Positions 1 to 8,745 of a DNA stretch of 64,000 nucleotides are shown one piece after another (position 1 is the first letter of the stretch; every line of letters begins with the position of its first letter). The notes beneath the pieces were generated by a model. That model was not told where the DNA came from. It searched no databases and saw nothing but the letters and a program-made list of their open reading frames with translations. Source of the DNA: Metabacillus sp. B2-18 (GTDB lineage Bacteria; Bacillota; Bacilli; Bacillales; Bacillaceae). A program made the position numbers and the translations under genes. The stretch lies in contig NZ_CP088245.1 of the NCBI RefSeq assembly GCF_021117275.1, positions 595,501 through 659,500 of the forward strand. The letters run 5' to 3'.

Positions 1-77
1 GAACAGTACTGATTACTTTCTTTTTTAACATACTAGCCTTAAGTGGTCATTACAAAATATGGTTTCCTGAAAAATAA
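1..77 (+). CDS. 3' end of an upstream membrane protein gene (partial)
   Basis: One frame stays open from the window edge to a TAA at 75-77. It encodes about 24 residues: a hydrophobic stretch (Leu/Ile/Phe-rich) followed by a short polar tail ending in Trp-Phe-Pro-Glu-Lys. A rho-independent terminator starts 7 bases after the stop, which supports a real gene end. This looks like the last membrane helix of a polytopic protein, but the family cannot be named from so little sequence. Confidence 0.5.
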   Translation, partial: TVLITFFFNILALSGHYKIWFPEK

Positions 78-83
78 CAGATG

Positions 84-119
84 AAAAGCCACTCAAGTTT
101 TTACTTGAAGGCTTTTCTT
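84..119 (+). terminator. Rho-independent terminator of the upstream gene
   Basis: The stem AAAAGCC..CTCAAGT pairs with ACTTGA.GGCTTTT around a short T-rich loop, with a small internal mismatch, and ends in TTTTCTTATTTT. It separates the partial upstream gene from the SGNH hydrolase. Confidence 0.75.
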
Positions 120-157
120 ATTTTACATTCATAGGAAATATCTAGGAGGGGAAAACA

Positions 158-814
158 TTGAAGCTTAAGCAAAATCAAAAACTTCTATTTATTGGAGATT
201 CCATAACAGATTGTGAACGTGTGAAGCCTGAAGGTGAGGGATTGTTTAATGCACTTGGAAAAGGCTATGTATCGTATATTGATGGGCTACTTCAGGCTGT
301 CTATCCGGAGTTAGGTATCCGAGTCGTTAACAAAGGAATTAGCGGAAATACAGTAAGAGATCTGAAAAACAGATGGCAGGAGGATGTACTTGAACAAAAG
401 CCTGATTGGTTAGTTATCATGATTGGGATTAATGATGTATGGCGTCAGCTTGATACACCGTTTATTAAGGAAGGTCATGTGTATCTTGATGAATATGGAG
501 ATACGCTTAGGAAACTTGTAACAGAAACCAAGGCTCACGTAAATGACATTGTCCTTATGACACCTTTTTATATAGAAAATAATGAGCAAGATCAAATGAG
601 GCACATGATGGATCAATACGGTCTTGTTGTAAAGGCAATTGCTGAGGAAACAAACTGTCTATTTGTTAATACCCAGGAGGCTTTTCAGGTTGTGTTAAAA
701 GAGCTTTATCCAGCAGCACTGGCTTGGGATCGAGTTCATCCTTCTGCTGCAGGTCATATGGTTCTTACCCGTGCATTTTTAAAAGCAATAGATTTTGATT
801 GGAACCAACATTAG
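158..814 (+). CDS. SGNH/GDSL-family hydrolase (esterase/lipase-like)
   Basis: The 218-residue product has the SGNH hydrolase blocks in order. Block I is GDSITD with the nucleophile Ser15, the oxyanion Gly lies in GISGNT near residues 60-63, block III is GIND (Asn92), and block V is DRVHP with Asp191 and His194 completing the triad. There is no signal peptide, so it is probably cytoplasmic. Family members are esterases, lipases or carbohydrate deacetylases; the substrate cannot be told here. The TTG start lies 7 bases after AGGAGGGG (144-151). A polysaccharide deacetylase gene follows after 48 bases, and a sugar sensing and uptake locus lies beyond, so a role in deacetylating glycans is possible but inferred. 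Confidence 0.85.
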   Translation: MKLKQNQKLLFIGDSITDCERVKPEGEGLFNALGKGYVSYIDGLLQAVYPELGIRVVNKGISGNTVRDLKNRWQEDVLEQKPDWLVIMIGINDVWRQLDTPFIKEGHVYLDEYGDTLRKLVTETKAHVNDIVLMTPFYIENNEQDQMRHMMDQYGLVVKAIAEETNCLFVNTQEAFQVVLKELYPAALAWDRVHPSAAGHMVLTRAFLKAIDFDWNQH

Positions 815-862
815 TAGCTGTATTTATAACAATAGCTTACAAATAAAAAGGAGGGGACGTAA

Positions 863-1489
863 TTGACTGAAAAATTAATGATTAACGAGGTATCTACATC
901 GGAAAAGCAAATTGCTATTACATTTGACGATGGACCAAACCCATTCTTTACTCCACAAGTATTAGATATTTTTTTGGAAGTAGATGGGAAAGCAACCTTC
1001 TTTATGATTGGCGAACAAATAGAGAAGTGTCCAGAACTTGTGAAGAAGGCTTTTGAACTTGGACATGAAATAGGAAACCATACATACACACATCCTAAAT
1101 TATCACAATTAAGTCGGGAGGATTGCTTTGAGGAGATTGAACGGACCAATAAATTAATAAAGGATTTAGTTGGGCATAAGCCTGTTGTTTTTCGGCCTCC
1201 TTACCTGGATTTCAATGATGAAACTGTATCTGTTTTAAATCAAATGGGATATCCAATAATTGGAGCTTTAAATATGGAAGCGAAAGATTGGGAGATGCCC
1301 GGTGTAGACTTTATTTTAGAGAAAACAAGGTATTGTGTGAAAAATGGTAGTATTCTTATTTTTCATGATGGCTACGGGGATCGCTCACAAACGGTCGAAG
1401 CGGTACGTATACTTGTTTCTGAACTAACGTCTCAGGGATATAAGCTTGTTACGGTTAGTAAGTTATTAAACCACTCATATGCAGAGTAA
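863..1489 (+). CDS. Polysaccharide deacetylase (NodB homology domain, CE4)
   Basis: The 208-residue product is essentially one NodB domain. Motif 1 is TFDDGPN with catalytic and metal Asp22/Asp23. Motif 2 is H-x3-H at His73/His77 in GNHTYTH. Motif 3 is RPPY (111-114), motif 4 contains DW near 142-143, and motif 5 is LIFHDG with His168. The complete set predicts an active metal-dependent N- or O-deacetylase of a polysaccharide such as peptidoglycan or chitooligosaccharide. No signal peptide or membrane anchor is visible, which is unusual for a wall-acting enzyme and suggests intracellular oligosaccharide substrates. TTG start 7 bases after AAAAGGAGGGG. Probably co-transcribed with the SGNH hydrolase. 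Confidence 0.88.
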   Translation: MTEKLMINEVSTSEKQIAITFDDGPNPFFTPQVLDIFLEVDGKATFFMIGEQIEKCPELVKKAFELGHEIGNHTYTHPKLSQLSREDCFEEIERTNKLIKDLVGHKPVVFRPPYLDFNDETVSVLNQMGYPIIGALNMEAKDWEMPGVDFILEKTRYCVKNGSILIFHDGYGDRSQTVEAVRILVSELTSQGYKLVTVSKLLNHSYAE

Positions 1490-1550
1490 AAAAGAAATCA
1501 ATTCCCTTTCGGCTACTATCCATTTTTGTAATATAGTGAACATAGCAACT

Positions 1551-1578
1551 TTTACAGAGCGAAAATATTTACTATAGT
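1551..1578 (+). promoter_or_regulatory. Candidate SigA promoter for the sugar-responsive TCS/ABC operon
   Basis: TTTACA (1551-1556), 16-base spacer, TATAGT (1573-1578). It sits about 130 bases upstream of the sensor kinase start and upstream of a cre-like site. Moderate match only. Confidence 0.4.
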
Positions 1579-1644
1579 ATAGAAAAAGCAAGAAGTAATT
1601 CAGGTAATCGAATAAAACTAATATATAATTTTAGTATTTTAATA

Positions 1645-1658
1645 TGTTAACGTTTTCA
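1645..1658 (+). promoter_or_regulatory. cre-like site (CcpA operator)
   Basis: TGTTAACGTTTTCA matches the Bacillus catabolite-responsive element TGWAANCGNTNWCA with one mismatch. It lies between the candidate promoter and the kinase start at 1711, where a CcpA roadblock would repress the operon in the presence of glucose. The CcpA role is inferred from the match and from the sugar-uptake genes downstream. Confidence 0.5.
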
Positions 1659-1710
1659 TAAAAATGAGTTATAGTTAGTAAAATGATCTAAAACAAAGGA
1701 CGATTCAATT

Positions 1711-3468
1711 ATGTTCACAAAGTTAAAAAAATGGAATACGTTACGAAATCAAATATTAGTTGTCTTTTTAGCAGTTATGGCTGTGGTGTTATTGATTGTT
1801 AGTCTTTTAACATTTAATCAGGTTTCCACTTTATTAAAAAATAATGCTGATAAACAAATTCACCAAACAGTATCTGAGGCAAATGGGAGATTAGAATCTT
1901 TATATAAACAGATAAGTACAGCCTCTAAATTTGTTATGACAAATTATAATATACAGAGGATTTTGACGAAGAGTTTTGAAGGGGAAGAAATTTCTTTTAC
2001 TGAGCGGCAACAAGTAGAAGGAATTGTTAACACGATTCAAGCAAATACAGATGGGATATTTTCTTTTGAACTATATACAAGTGACTTAAAAAGTTTATTA
2101 CCAATACCAAAAGATAATGCAACTTTATTTTCTAGAATTGATGCAAGATGGATAAATCAAGCAAATGATGCTAACGGGGGATTAGTATGGATAGGTGATG
2201 ACCCAAGTAATTCTGATAATATTCTCGCTCTAAGAAGAGTGAATCTAATGGGAAAAGACTATGCAAATGGTGGTTATTTACTCATTAGTATTTATCGGGA
2301 TTATTTTGAATTTGCTAATCAAGAAGAGTCAAATCAATCCAATCAATACTCAATTCTATTAGATCAAGCCTTAAAGCCTATTCTTTCAAACTACCAACAT
2401 TCTATTAATCCGATTATAAAGAATAACGATCCAACGATCACTTTAGAAAACCAGGAATATATGGTAACAAAGCAGACATCTAATGAAACTGGCTGGACAC
2501 TAGTTATTTTAACACCTATTAAAGCTTTAACTGAGGGTATCAGTGTGTTGCGCACAGGGATTATCATTTCTGGGGTGATTGGATTTATTATCTTTTTTAT
2601 CAGCTCCTTATTTCTATCAACGTTTATTACAAGTCCTATTATTAAACTAACAAAAACCATGCAGCAGGCAAGCTCAGGATCTCTGACGATGAATCCTAGT
2701 GTAACGACCGTAAATGAAATAAATGAACTAAATAGTACGTATAATCAACTTGTTAAAGAAACAAATCATCTTATAAAAATGGTTTATCAAAAAGAAATTA
2801 CCCGAAGTCGAAGCGAATTAAAGGCATTACAAGCCCAAATAAATCCACATTTTCTTTTCAATACTTTGGATGCTCTGAAGTGGGAGCTTGAGGATAAAGA
2901 GCAGGAAGATTTGGCTGAGTTTGTTGTTGCTATGTCTGAGTTGTTTCGATATACCATCACAAAACAAACAGATGGAGATTGGGTAACAATGAAAGAAGAA
3001 CTTCAGCATATTGAAAACTATATGGAAATTATGAAAATGCGCTTTGGAGACCATGTAAAGTGGATTTTGACAATCCCGAAAGAGCTTGAGCAGGTGAAAA
3101 TACCAAAGCTATTGATTCAACCTTTAGTTGAGAACGCTGTGTTACATGGGGCAGGAAATAAGCTAGATCCTTGTACGATATCGGTTTCTGTACAACCAAT
3201 GGAGGACAAGGAATACCTTCAAATTCTTGTGGAGGATGATGGTTCGGGAATAAACAAAGAAAACCTGGCTGCCATTAGACGTACCATGCAATTAGGAGGG
3301 GTTTCTTCGATAAAAAAGGGGACTGGAATTGCTATTTCCAATGTACACAAACGCCTTGAATTATATTATCAAGATCGTTTAAAAAGTGGACTTACCATAA
3401 CGAGTGAGGAAGATACTGGGACAAGGGTTTCATTTATCATACCTGTTAACGGGGAGGAAGTACGATGA
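1711..3468 (+). CDS. Sensor histidine kinase, YesM/LytS type
   Basis: 585 residues: membrane helix near 15-37, a large extracytoplasmic sensor region (about 38-275), a second helix near 278-302, HAMP (about 303-355), a His_kinase region with phospho-acceptor His380 in the INPHFLFN signature, and HATPase_c with N-box LVENAVLHG and G-box GTGIAISNV. This layout is typical of kinases paired with AraC-type regulators (YesMN family) that sense extracellular sugars or their binding proteins. The 3' end overlaps the response regulator by 4 bases (ATGA), implying translational coupling. The downstream CUT1 importer is the likely target. Confidence 0.92.
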   Translation: MFTKLKKWNTLRNQILVVFLAVMAVVLLIVSLLTFNQVSTLLKNNADKQIHQTVSEANGRLESLYKQISTASKFVMTNYNIQRILTKSFEGEEISFTERQQVEGIVNTIQANTDGIFSFELYTSDLKSLLPIPKDNATLFSRIDARWINQANDANGGLVWIGDDPSNSDNILALRRVNLMGKDYANGGYLLISIYRDYFEFANQEESNQSNQYSILLDQALKPILSNYQHSINPIIKNNDPTITLENQEYMVTKQTSNETGWTLVILTPIKALTEGISVLRTGIIISGVIGFIIFFISSLFLSTFITSPIIKLTKTMQQASSGSLTMNPSVTTVNEINELNSTYNQLVKETNHLIKMVYQKEITRSRSELKALQAQINPHFLFNTLDALKWELEDKEQEDLAEFVVAMSELFRYTITKQTDGDWVTMKEELQHIENYMEIMKMRFGDHVKWILTIPKELEQVKIPKLLIQPLVENAVLHGAGNKLDPCTISVSVQPMEDKEYLQILVEDDGSGINKENLAAIRRTMQLGGVSSIKKGTGIAISNVHKRLELYYQDRLKSGLTITSEEDTGTRVSFIIPVNGEEVR

Positions 3469-4253
3469 TTCATTCAAAAACAATTCTAATTGTGGATGAC
3501 GAACCTAGAACACGTCTTGGGCTACAGAAAAATTTAAATGCTTGGGCAAATGGAAACTATCATGTGTTAACAGCTTCTAACGGGGAAGAGGCAATTGGGA
3601 TTATGGCAAATCAACGGGTTCATATTCTTATTACCGATATCCAAATGCCAGAAATAACAGGCTTAGAATTACTTCAAATCGCAAAAGAACAAGATATCCA
3701 TCCTGTTATTATTGTGATTTCAGCGTATTCTGAATTTAAATATGCCCAGGAAGCTCTTCGTTTAGGGGTTATTAATTATCTGCTAAAACCAATTAGTAAA
3801 AAAGCTTTAATTGAGGCTGTTGAGGATGCTGTACAGACAGTTGAAAAACAGGAGCGAGCAGGAATGATTGAAAAAGTAGTGGATAAAAAGCTTGTTACTG
3901 CGGATACTCAAAACTCAACAAATCCTGAAGCAATTAGGGAGGCAATTGAGTATATCAATCAAAACTTGAAAAATGAATTATCTCAAAAGGAAGTAGCGGA
4001 TCATGTTCATTTAAATCCAAGCTATTTGAGTGTTTTGTTTAAAGAGCATGTTAAGTTCACATTTAGTGAATATGTCACGAGAAGAAGAATTCAACGAGCA
4101 AAGGAATTATTAATTTCTACCAATTTACCTATCTATGATATTGCAGAAGAATCTGGGTATAAAACCCCAAAATACTTTATTAAGATATTCAAGGAACTTG
4201 AAGGTATGACACCCAGTGCATACCGAAAAAACAACAATGAAAGGGCTTTCTAA
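3465..4253 (+). CDS. Response regulator, receiver plus AraC-type DNA-binding domain
   Basis: 262 residues: CheY-like receiver (about 5-125) with acidic Asp11/Asp12, phospho-acceptor Asp58 (TDIQMPE) and the conserved Lys of LLKPIS, then a short linker and two AraC-family helix-turn-helix motifs (about 155-255, ending in EGMTPSAYRK). It is shorter than B. subtilis YesN because the middle region is nearly absent, giving a compact receiver-AraC protein. The start overlaps the kinase stop. It presumably activates the adjacent sugar ABC genes in response to the partner kinase. Confidence 0.92.
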   Translation: MIHSKTILIVDDEPRTRLGLQKNLNAWANGNYHVLTASNGEEAIGIMANQRVHILITDIQMPEITGLELLQIAKEQDIHPVIIVISAYSEFKYAQEALRLGVINYLLKPISKKALIEAVEDAVQTVEKQERAGMIEKVVDKKLVTADTQNSTNPEAIREAIEYINQNLKNELSQKEVADHVHLNPSYLSVLFKEHVKFTFSEYVTRRRIQRAKELLISTNLPIYDIAEESGYKTPKYFIKIFKELEGMTPSAYRKNNNERAF

Positions 4254-4359
4254 AAATAGTGGTATTTTTCCTAATCGTTGTGACCTATTTTTCAGAAGAA
4301 TCTGACTGTACACTATAAATGTAAGTTAAATAAAACTAAAGTCATAGGGGGTAATTAGT

Positions 4360-5685
4360 TTGTTTAAAAAGAAAGCGGTTGCAGTTGTTATGTCTGTTCT
4401 CATGCTTGTTTCTTTAGCACTTGCAGGTTGTTCTTCCTCAAGTTCTTCAGAAGAAGGTGGTAGTGGTAGTGCAGATGAAAAGAAAGTGATTAAATTTATG
4501 CATTTATGGCCAGAAGGAAGTTCAAATGCTCAGTTTTCAATTGTAAAAGATATTATTACTGAATATGAAAGTGAACATGACGTTAAAATTGAAACAGAAA
4601 TTTTAAATCCTGATCAATACAGAGAAAAGCTTAAAGTTCTTGCTTCATCAAATGAGTTACCAGATATCGGTATGACTTGGTCTGATGGATTCATTCAACC
4701 TTATGTTGAAGGTGATATGTTAGCTCCACTAGACGATATCGTTGAAAGCAGCAATCTTAAAGATGCTTTTATCCCAGGTGTAAAGGAATCATACGCAGTT
4801 GACGGAAAAACTTATGGTCTTCCTTTAGAATTAAATATTTCATATGTTTTCTATAACAAGGAAATCTTTGAAAAATACAACCTAGAAGTTCCAAAAACTT
4901 TCGAAGAATACAAGAATGTTGTAAAAACATTAGCTGATAATGGAGTTACTCCTACTACTGTAGGTGCAAAAGATGGTTGGCCAGCATCATTCTGGTTTAT
5001 GTATATGGCAGACCGCATTGGTGGATCTACAATCTTAACTGATGTTATTGATGGAAAAGCGAAATTTGATGATCCTTCAATTGTTAAAGCAGCAGAAGAA
5101 ATTCAAAATCTTGTAGATATGGGTGGATTCGTAAAAGGTGCTAGTGCGTTATCAAATGATGATGCAAAAGGTTATTTCATGAACGAACAAGCAGCAATGT
5201 TCTTAACAGCTACTTGGGAATTACCAAACTATACAACTAGCCCAGATGTAACACAAGAGTTTAAAGATAAGATCGGTTACTTCAAGTTCCCAACTTATGA
5301 AGGCGGTAAAGGAACTGAAATTAATAGCTATGTAGGTGGTCCTGGTGTTGGATTATTCGTAGCAAAAGATTCAAAGGTTCAAGAAGAAGCTAAAGATTTC
5401 ACTGCATTCTTAGTTGAAAAATGGGGAGAAAAGGCTGTTACAGATGCTGGTGTTATCCCTGCAACAAAAGTTGACACATCTAGTTTAGATCTTGCACCAA
5501 TGTACATTGATATTTTAAAAGATTTAGGCGAAGCATCAAATGTTACAACTTATTTTGATACTCAATCAAGTCCAGCTGTTTCTGAATTACACCATGATTT
5601 AGTAACTGCTCTATTTGGAAAACAAGTAACTCCGGAAGAATTTGTTAAACAACATGCGGATGAGCTTGCAAAAGAGCAAAAATAA
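4360..5685 (+). CDS. Sugar ABC transporter substrate-binding lipoprotein (CUT1)
   Basis: 441 residues. The N-terminus is a lipoprotein signal with lipobox LALAGC and lipidated Cys24, followed by a Ser-rich linker and a periplasmic-binding-protein fold of the MalE/extracellular family 1 type (LPDIGMTWSDG, GLPLELNISYVFYNKEIFEKY, AAMFLTATWELPNY). It should capture a sugar or oligosaccharide outside the cell and deliver it to the two permeases downstream. TTG start behind AGGGGGT. It is separated from the permeases by a hairpin without a T-run, an arrangement that often gives more binding protein than permease. Substrate not identifiable. Confidence 0.9.
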   Translation: MFKKKAVAVVMSVLMLVSLALAGCSSSSSSEEGGSGSADEKKVIKFMHLWPEGSSNAQFSIVKDIITEYESEHDVKIETEILNPDQYREKLKVLASSNELPDIGMTWSDGFIQPYVEGDMLAPLDDIVESSNLKDAFIPGVKESYAVDGKTYGLPLELNISYVFYNKEIFEKYNLEVPKTFEEYKNVVKTLADNGVTPTTVGAKDGWPASFWFMYMADRIGGSTILTDVIDGKAKFDDPSIVKAAEEIQNLVDMGGFVKGASALSNDDAKGYFMNEQAAMFLTATWELPNYTTSPDVTQEFKDKIGYFKFPTYEGGKGTEINSYVGGPGVGLFVAKDSKVQEEAKDFTAFLVEKWGEKAVTDAGVIPATKVDTSSLDLAPMYIDILKDLGEASNVTTYFDTQSSPAVSELHHDLVTALFGKQVTPEEFVKQHADELAKEQK

Positions 5686-5704
5686 TACGAATCATTGAAT
5701 TGAA

Positions 5705-5731
5705 GTAGAGGGCATGTGAATTGCCCTCTAT
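5705..5731 (+). terminator. Intercistronic hairpin between binding protein and permease genes
   Basis: TAGAGGGCA (5706-5714) pairs perfectly with TGCCCTCTA (5722-5730) across a 7-base loop. No long T-run follows, so it is more likely a partial terminator or mRNA 3'-end stabiliser than a full stop. Confidence 0.6.
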
Positions 5732-5813
5732 ACTGTTTTGAAACTATCTTTACAAACCCTCGAACCTATTGAAAATACTTAGTCTACATTTGATTAAGAA
5801 GGGAGTATAAGAA

Positions 5814-6689
5814 ATGAAAAATGTAATGTCGAACAAATTAGTAATCAGCCTTTATGTACTTCCTGCTTTGCTGCTTATTCTTCTATTAATTTATATCCCA
5901 ATTGTTTTAACTGGCTATTATGGTCTTATGGACTGGAACGGCATAGGTGGAATGACATTTATTGGTTTAGACAACTATATTGAATTAGTAAAAGATAAAA
6001 TGTTCTGGCAAAGTACCTGGCATTCTATTTTACTAGGGCTCTTCTCTACTATTAGCCTTGTTGGTTATTTAATTTTATCGCTTATTTTAGCAAGTAAAAT
6101 TAAAGGTGCTAACTTTTTAAGAAAGATCTACCTTATTCCAATGTTGTTATCTTCTGTAGCAATTGGACAATTATGGGCAAAGATGTTTGATCCAACAAAT
6201 GGAATGATTAATAGATTATTAGTCATGATAGGTGTGGATAATCCACCAATATGGTTAGCGGATGCGAACATTGTTTTATATGCACTCTTTATTCCAATCG
6301 TTTGGCAATATGCAGGATTTTATATCATTATCTTCTACGCAGCATTGAAAAACGTTCCAGAGGAACTTATTGAGGCAGCTAAAATTGATGGAGCTACACC
6401 AATTCAAATTGCTTATAAAATCAAAGTGCCATTAATTTCAGGTGTTATTAAGGTAATGGTCATTTTAGCAATCGTTGGTTCTTTAAAATACTTTGATTTA
6501 ATCTTTGTATTAACTGGCGGTGGACCAAACGGTGCCAGTGAGGTTATGGCATCCTATATGTATAAGGAAGCATTTAGTAAATATAACTTTGGCTACGGAA
6601 GTGCGATTGGATTTGGTTTATTAATTATCTGTCTTGTGATGACATGGTTGATTCAAAAATTAATTTCTTCAAAAGAAGATATATACTAG
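5814..6689 (+). CDS. Sugar ABC transporter permease (MalF-like)
   Basis: 291 residues with six predicted membrane helices and the binding-protein-dependent transport EAA loop (EELIEAAKIDGA followed by KVPLI, near 183-205), which contacts the ATPase. It forms the channel heterodimer with the next permease in a CUT1 importer. ATG start behind a GGGAG ribosome binding site. The product is short for MalF and lacks its large extra loops, as is normal in Gram-positive CUT1 systems. No ATPase gene is found in this operon. Confidence 0.92.
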   Translation: MKNVMSNKLVISLYVLPALLLILLLIYIPIVLTGYYGLMDWNGIGGMTFIGLDNYIELVKDKMFWQSTWHSILLGLFSTISLVGYLILSLILASKIKGANFLRKIYLIPMLLSSVAIGQLWAKMFDPTNGMINRLLVMIGVDNPPIWLADANIVLYALFIPIVWQYAGFYIIIFYAALKNVPEELIEAAKIDGATPIQIAYKIKVPLISGVIKVMVILAIVGSLKYFDLIFVLTGGGPNGASEVMASYMYKEAFSKYNFGYGSAIGFGLLIICLVMTWLIQKLISSKEDIY

Positions 6690-6707
6690 GAAAGGGGAGT
6701 AATAACA

Positions 6708-7604
6708 ATGTCAAATGTTTTAAATGAAACACAAAAAAATACGACCCTATCTGCTAATTATAAAACAAATAAATCACTTGGAAGAAGAATTGGGTATGGA
6801 ATTCTTTACTTAATTCTAGGGATCATTGCAATAGTCCAAGTCTATCCGTTAGTCTGGTTATTTATGTTTTCACTAAAAACAAATCAAGAGGTATTTGGAA
6901 TGTCCCCATTTGCACTGCCACAAGATCCACAATGGGGAAACTATGCGAAGGCTTGGACAACAGGTAATATTGATGTTTACTTTTTTAATAGTGTACTATA
7001 CACCGTTTTAGCCGTTATTATCACTGTTATTCTTGCTAGCTTTGTAACATTCGCTATTACAAGAATGTATTGGAAATTAAGTGGATTAGTGCTTGGTTTG
7101 TTTATGGCTGGATATATGATTCCGCTACATTCAACATTAATTCCACTGTTTAATATCTTTAAATCAGTCAATCTAATTGATAACCCAGTTTCAATTATCT
7201 TGTCGTATGTTGCATTTAATTTACCAATTACGATCATGATCTTAACAGGTTTTTATAGATCAATTCCTAGGGAGATTGAAGAAGCAGCTGTTATGGATGG
7301 ATGTTCTATTCATAGAATCTTCTTCCAAATTACACTACCAATGACGGTGCCTGTTCTTTCAACAACTGTCATTATTAACATGATTTATAACTGGAACGAA
7401 TTTGTATTCGTAAATACATTCTTAAGCTCAGATAAATGGAAAACCATTACAGTTGGAGTAAACAACTTTGTTGGGCAATATTTAACAGATTGGGGAGCAA
7501 TTGGTGCAACATTAATGATCAGTATCATCCCAGTATTAATTGCTTATTTCATTCTAAGTGATCGAATTGTCGAAGGAATTGCTGCAGGATCTGTAAAGGG
7601 TTAA
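6708..7604 (+). CDS. Sugar ABC transporter permease (MalG-like)
   Basis: 298 residues, about six membrane helices after a polar 25-residue N-terminus, with the EAA motif REIEEAAVMDG and the characteristic C-terminal ending IAAGSVKG. It pairs with the preceding permease to form the membrane channel of the CUT1 importer. The start follows GGGGAG by 8 bases and lies 18 bases after the previous stop, so the genes are co-translated. A terminator follows directly; the operon ends without an ATP-binding subunit, implying use of a shared ATPase such as MsmX (established for B. subtilis CUT1 systems). Confidence 0.93.
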   Translation: MSNVLNETQKNTTLSANYKTNKSLGRRIGYGILYLILGIIAIVQVYPLVWLFMFSLKTNQEVFGMSPFALPQDPQWGNYAKAWTTGNIDVYFFNSVLYTVLAVIITVILASFVTFAITRMYWKLSGLVLGLFMAGYMIPLHSTLIPLFNIFKSVNLIDNPVSIILSYVAFNLPITIMILTGFYRSIPREIEEAAVMDGCSIHRIFFQITLPMTVPVLSTTVIINMIYNWNEFVFVNTFLSSDKWKTITVGVNNFVGQYLTDWGAIGATLMISIIPVLIAYFILSDRIVEGIAAGSVKG

Positions 7605-7610
7605 TAGTTG

Positions 7611-7643
7611 GGCTAACTCGCAACAAGAGTTGGCCTTTTTTTA
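7611..7643 (+). terminator. Terminator of the first sugar ABC operon
   Basis: GGCTAACTC (7611-7619) pairs with GAGTTGGCC (7627-7635) around a 7-base loop and is followed by seven T residues. Confidence 0.88.
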
Positions 7644-7672
7644 CCCAGAGTAAATCAATGAAAGATTTCACT

Positions 7673-7704
7673 AAGGCTTCAACAGAAATGTTGAGGTCTT
7701 TTTT
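7673..7704 (+). terminator. Second terminator-like hairpin
   Basis: AAGGCTTCAACA, GAAA loop, TGTTGAGGTCTTTTTT; two wobble pairs in the stem. A back-up terminator 30 bases after the first one. Confidence 0.6.
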
Positions 7705-7895
7705 CATGAAGTTAAAAGAATTCTACGTTCTTGGGGCAGGTCATTTAAAAGCAATGGAGAACTATTATGGACATGATGTACTATACATATAGGTTTAATG
7801 TATAATTGGAAAATATTAGACTGCTACAAAATTATGTATTATTTTCCCTATAAATATATTACGATATACGAAGAGTCATAGAAAGGAAGTTTAAA

Positions 7896-8558
7896 TTGAA
7901 GAAGAAAAGGTTATATATTTTAATTGGTATTTTCATTATTGGAATAAGTATTTTCCTTTTAAATTATATTGAATCTAATAGAAATGATCGTGTCAGTGGT
8001 TCTTTTTCAAGCAGTTCAGTTGAGGAGAAAAAATCAACTGATACAGATGAAACCGAAAAAAATAGTGAATTTGATCAAAAGGCTAGAGAATTAGTTGAAA
8101 ATCAATTTTCTTATTTTCAATCAATTGTTAATGGTCATTTTTTTGTTCAGTCTAGACAAAATGGCCCTAAAGATCAGTATTCGGAAGATTGGGTTACAGA
8201 GAGTGTTAAGAATGAACTACAAGAACGAGTTTCAGAAATTGATGAATTATTGCCTGAACAATTAGATTCCAGTAATGCTGTTGCTCAAGATTTGCTACAA
8301 GTATTAATTCGAATAAATCAGGCATATAGTCAATCTGAAAGTCAGAAAAATATATACCACGTTTATAGGATTTTATATGAGCTAAATGGTGAATTAAATG
8401 ATTATAAACTGGAAGAAGGTATGTTTGATCCAGAAAATGATTGGTCACAGGTATTTAGCGAAGTGGAAGAAGAGCAGAAGGAAGTAAAAAGTGAAGCAGA
8501 ATTACAGGTAGAAATCGAATCAGCGTTAGAGGCCGAGGATGAACAAACTACAGAGTAA
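7896..8558 (+). CDS. Membrane-anchored, acidic hypothetical protein
   Basis: 220 residues, family not recognised. It has a basic KKKR start, one membrane helix (about 6-23), a Ser/Thr/acidic linker (about 30-60), a largely helical region (about 60-165) and a strongly acidic Glu-rich tail (about 185-220). The topology suggests a single-pass protein with an extracytoplasmic helical domain. TTG start behind AAAGGAAG. It is transcribed alone, with a strong terminator following; neighbours give no functional hint. Confidence 0.7.
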   Translation: MKKKRLYILIGIFIIGISIFLLNYIESNRNDRVSGSFSSSSVEEKKSTDTDETEKNSEFDQKARELVENQFSYFQSIVNGHFFVQSRQNGPKDQYSEDWVTESVKNELQERVSEIDELLPEQLDSSNAVAQDLLQVLIRINQAYSQSESQKNIYHVYRILYELNGELNDYKLEEGMFDPENDWSQVFSEVEEEQKEVKSEAELQVEIESALEAEDEQTTE

Positions 8559-8602
8559 TACGTATTAAAGACTCTTATAAACAAACAACAGCTAATAAAG
8601 AA

Positions 8603-8640
8603 AATAAAGCTTCATGGTCGGGATTGAAGCTTTATTTTTT
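8603..8640 (+). terminator. Terminator after the acidic membrane protein
   Basis: AATAAAGCTTCA (8603-8614) pairs with TGAAGCTTTATT (8625-8636) and is followed by a T-run. Confidence 0.88.
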
Positions 8641-8745
8641 ACTCTTCTTTTGTAAGGGGTTTAATCATAAACTTTGTATTTGAAAGTATGACATTCATTA
8701 TAGATATGTGCAGAAAAAACTAAGTTTTTAAGGAGATCTAAAGTC

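Noticed and set aside
4254..4359. Promoter directly before the first sugar-binding lipoprotein gene
   Set aside because: TTGTGA and TATAAA-like sequences are present but not at an acceptable spacing.
7706..7792. 28-codon frame starting MKLKEFYVLGAGHLKAMENYY
   Set aside because: It starts inside the T-tract of a terminator, has no ribosome binding site and no recognisable homology; at best a relic.
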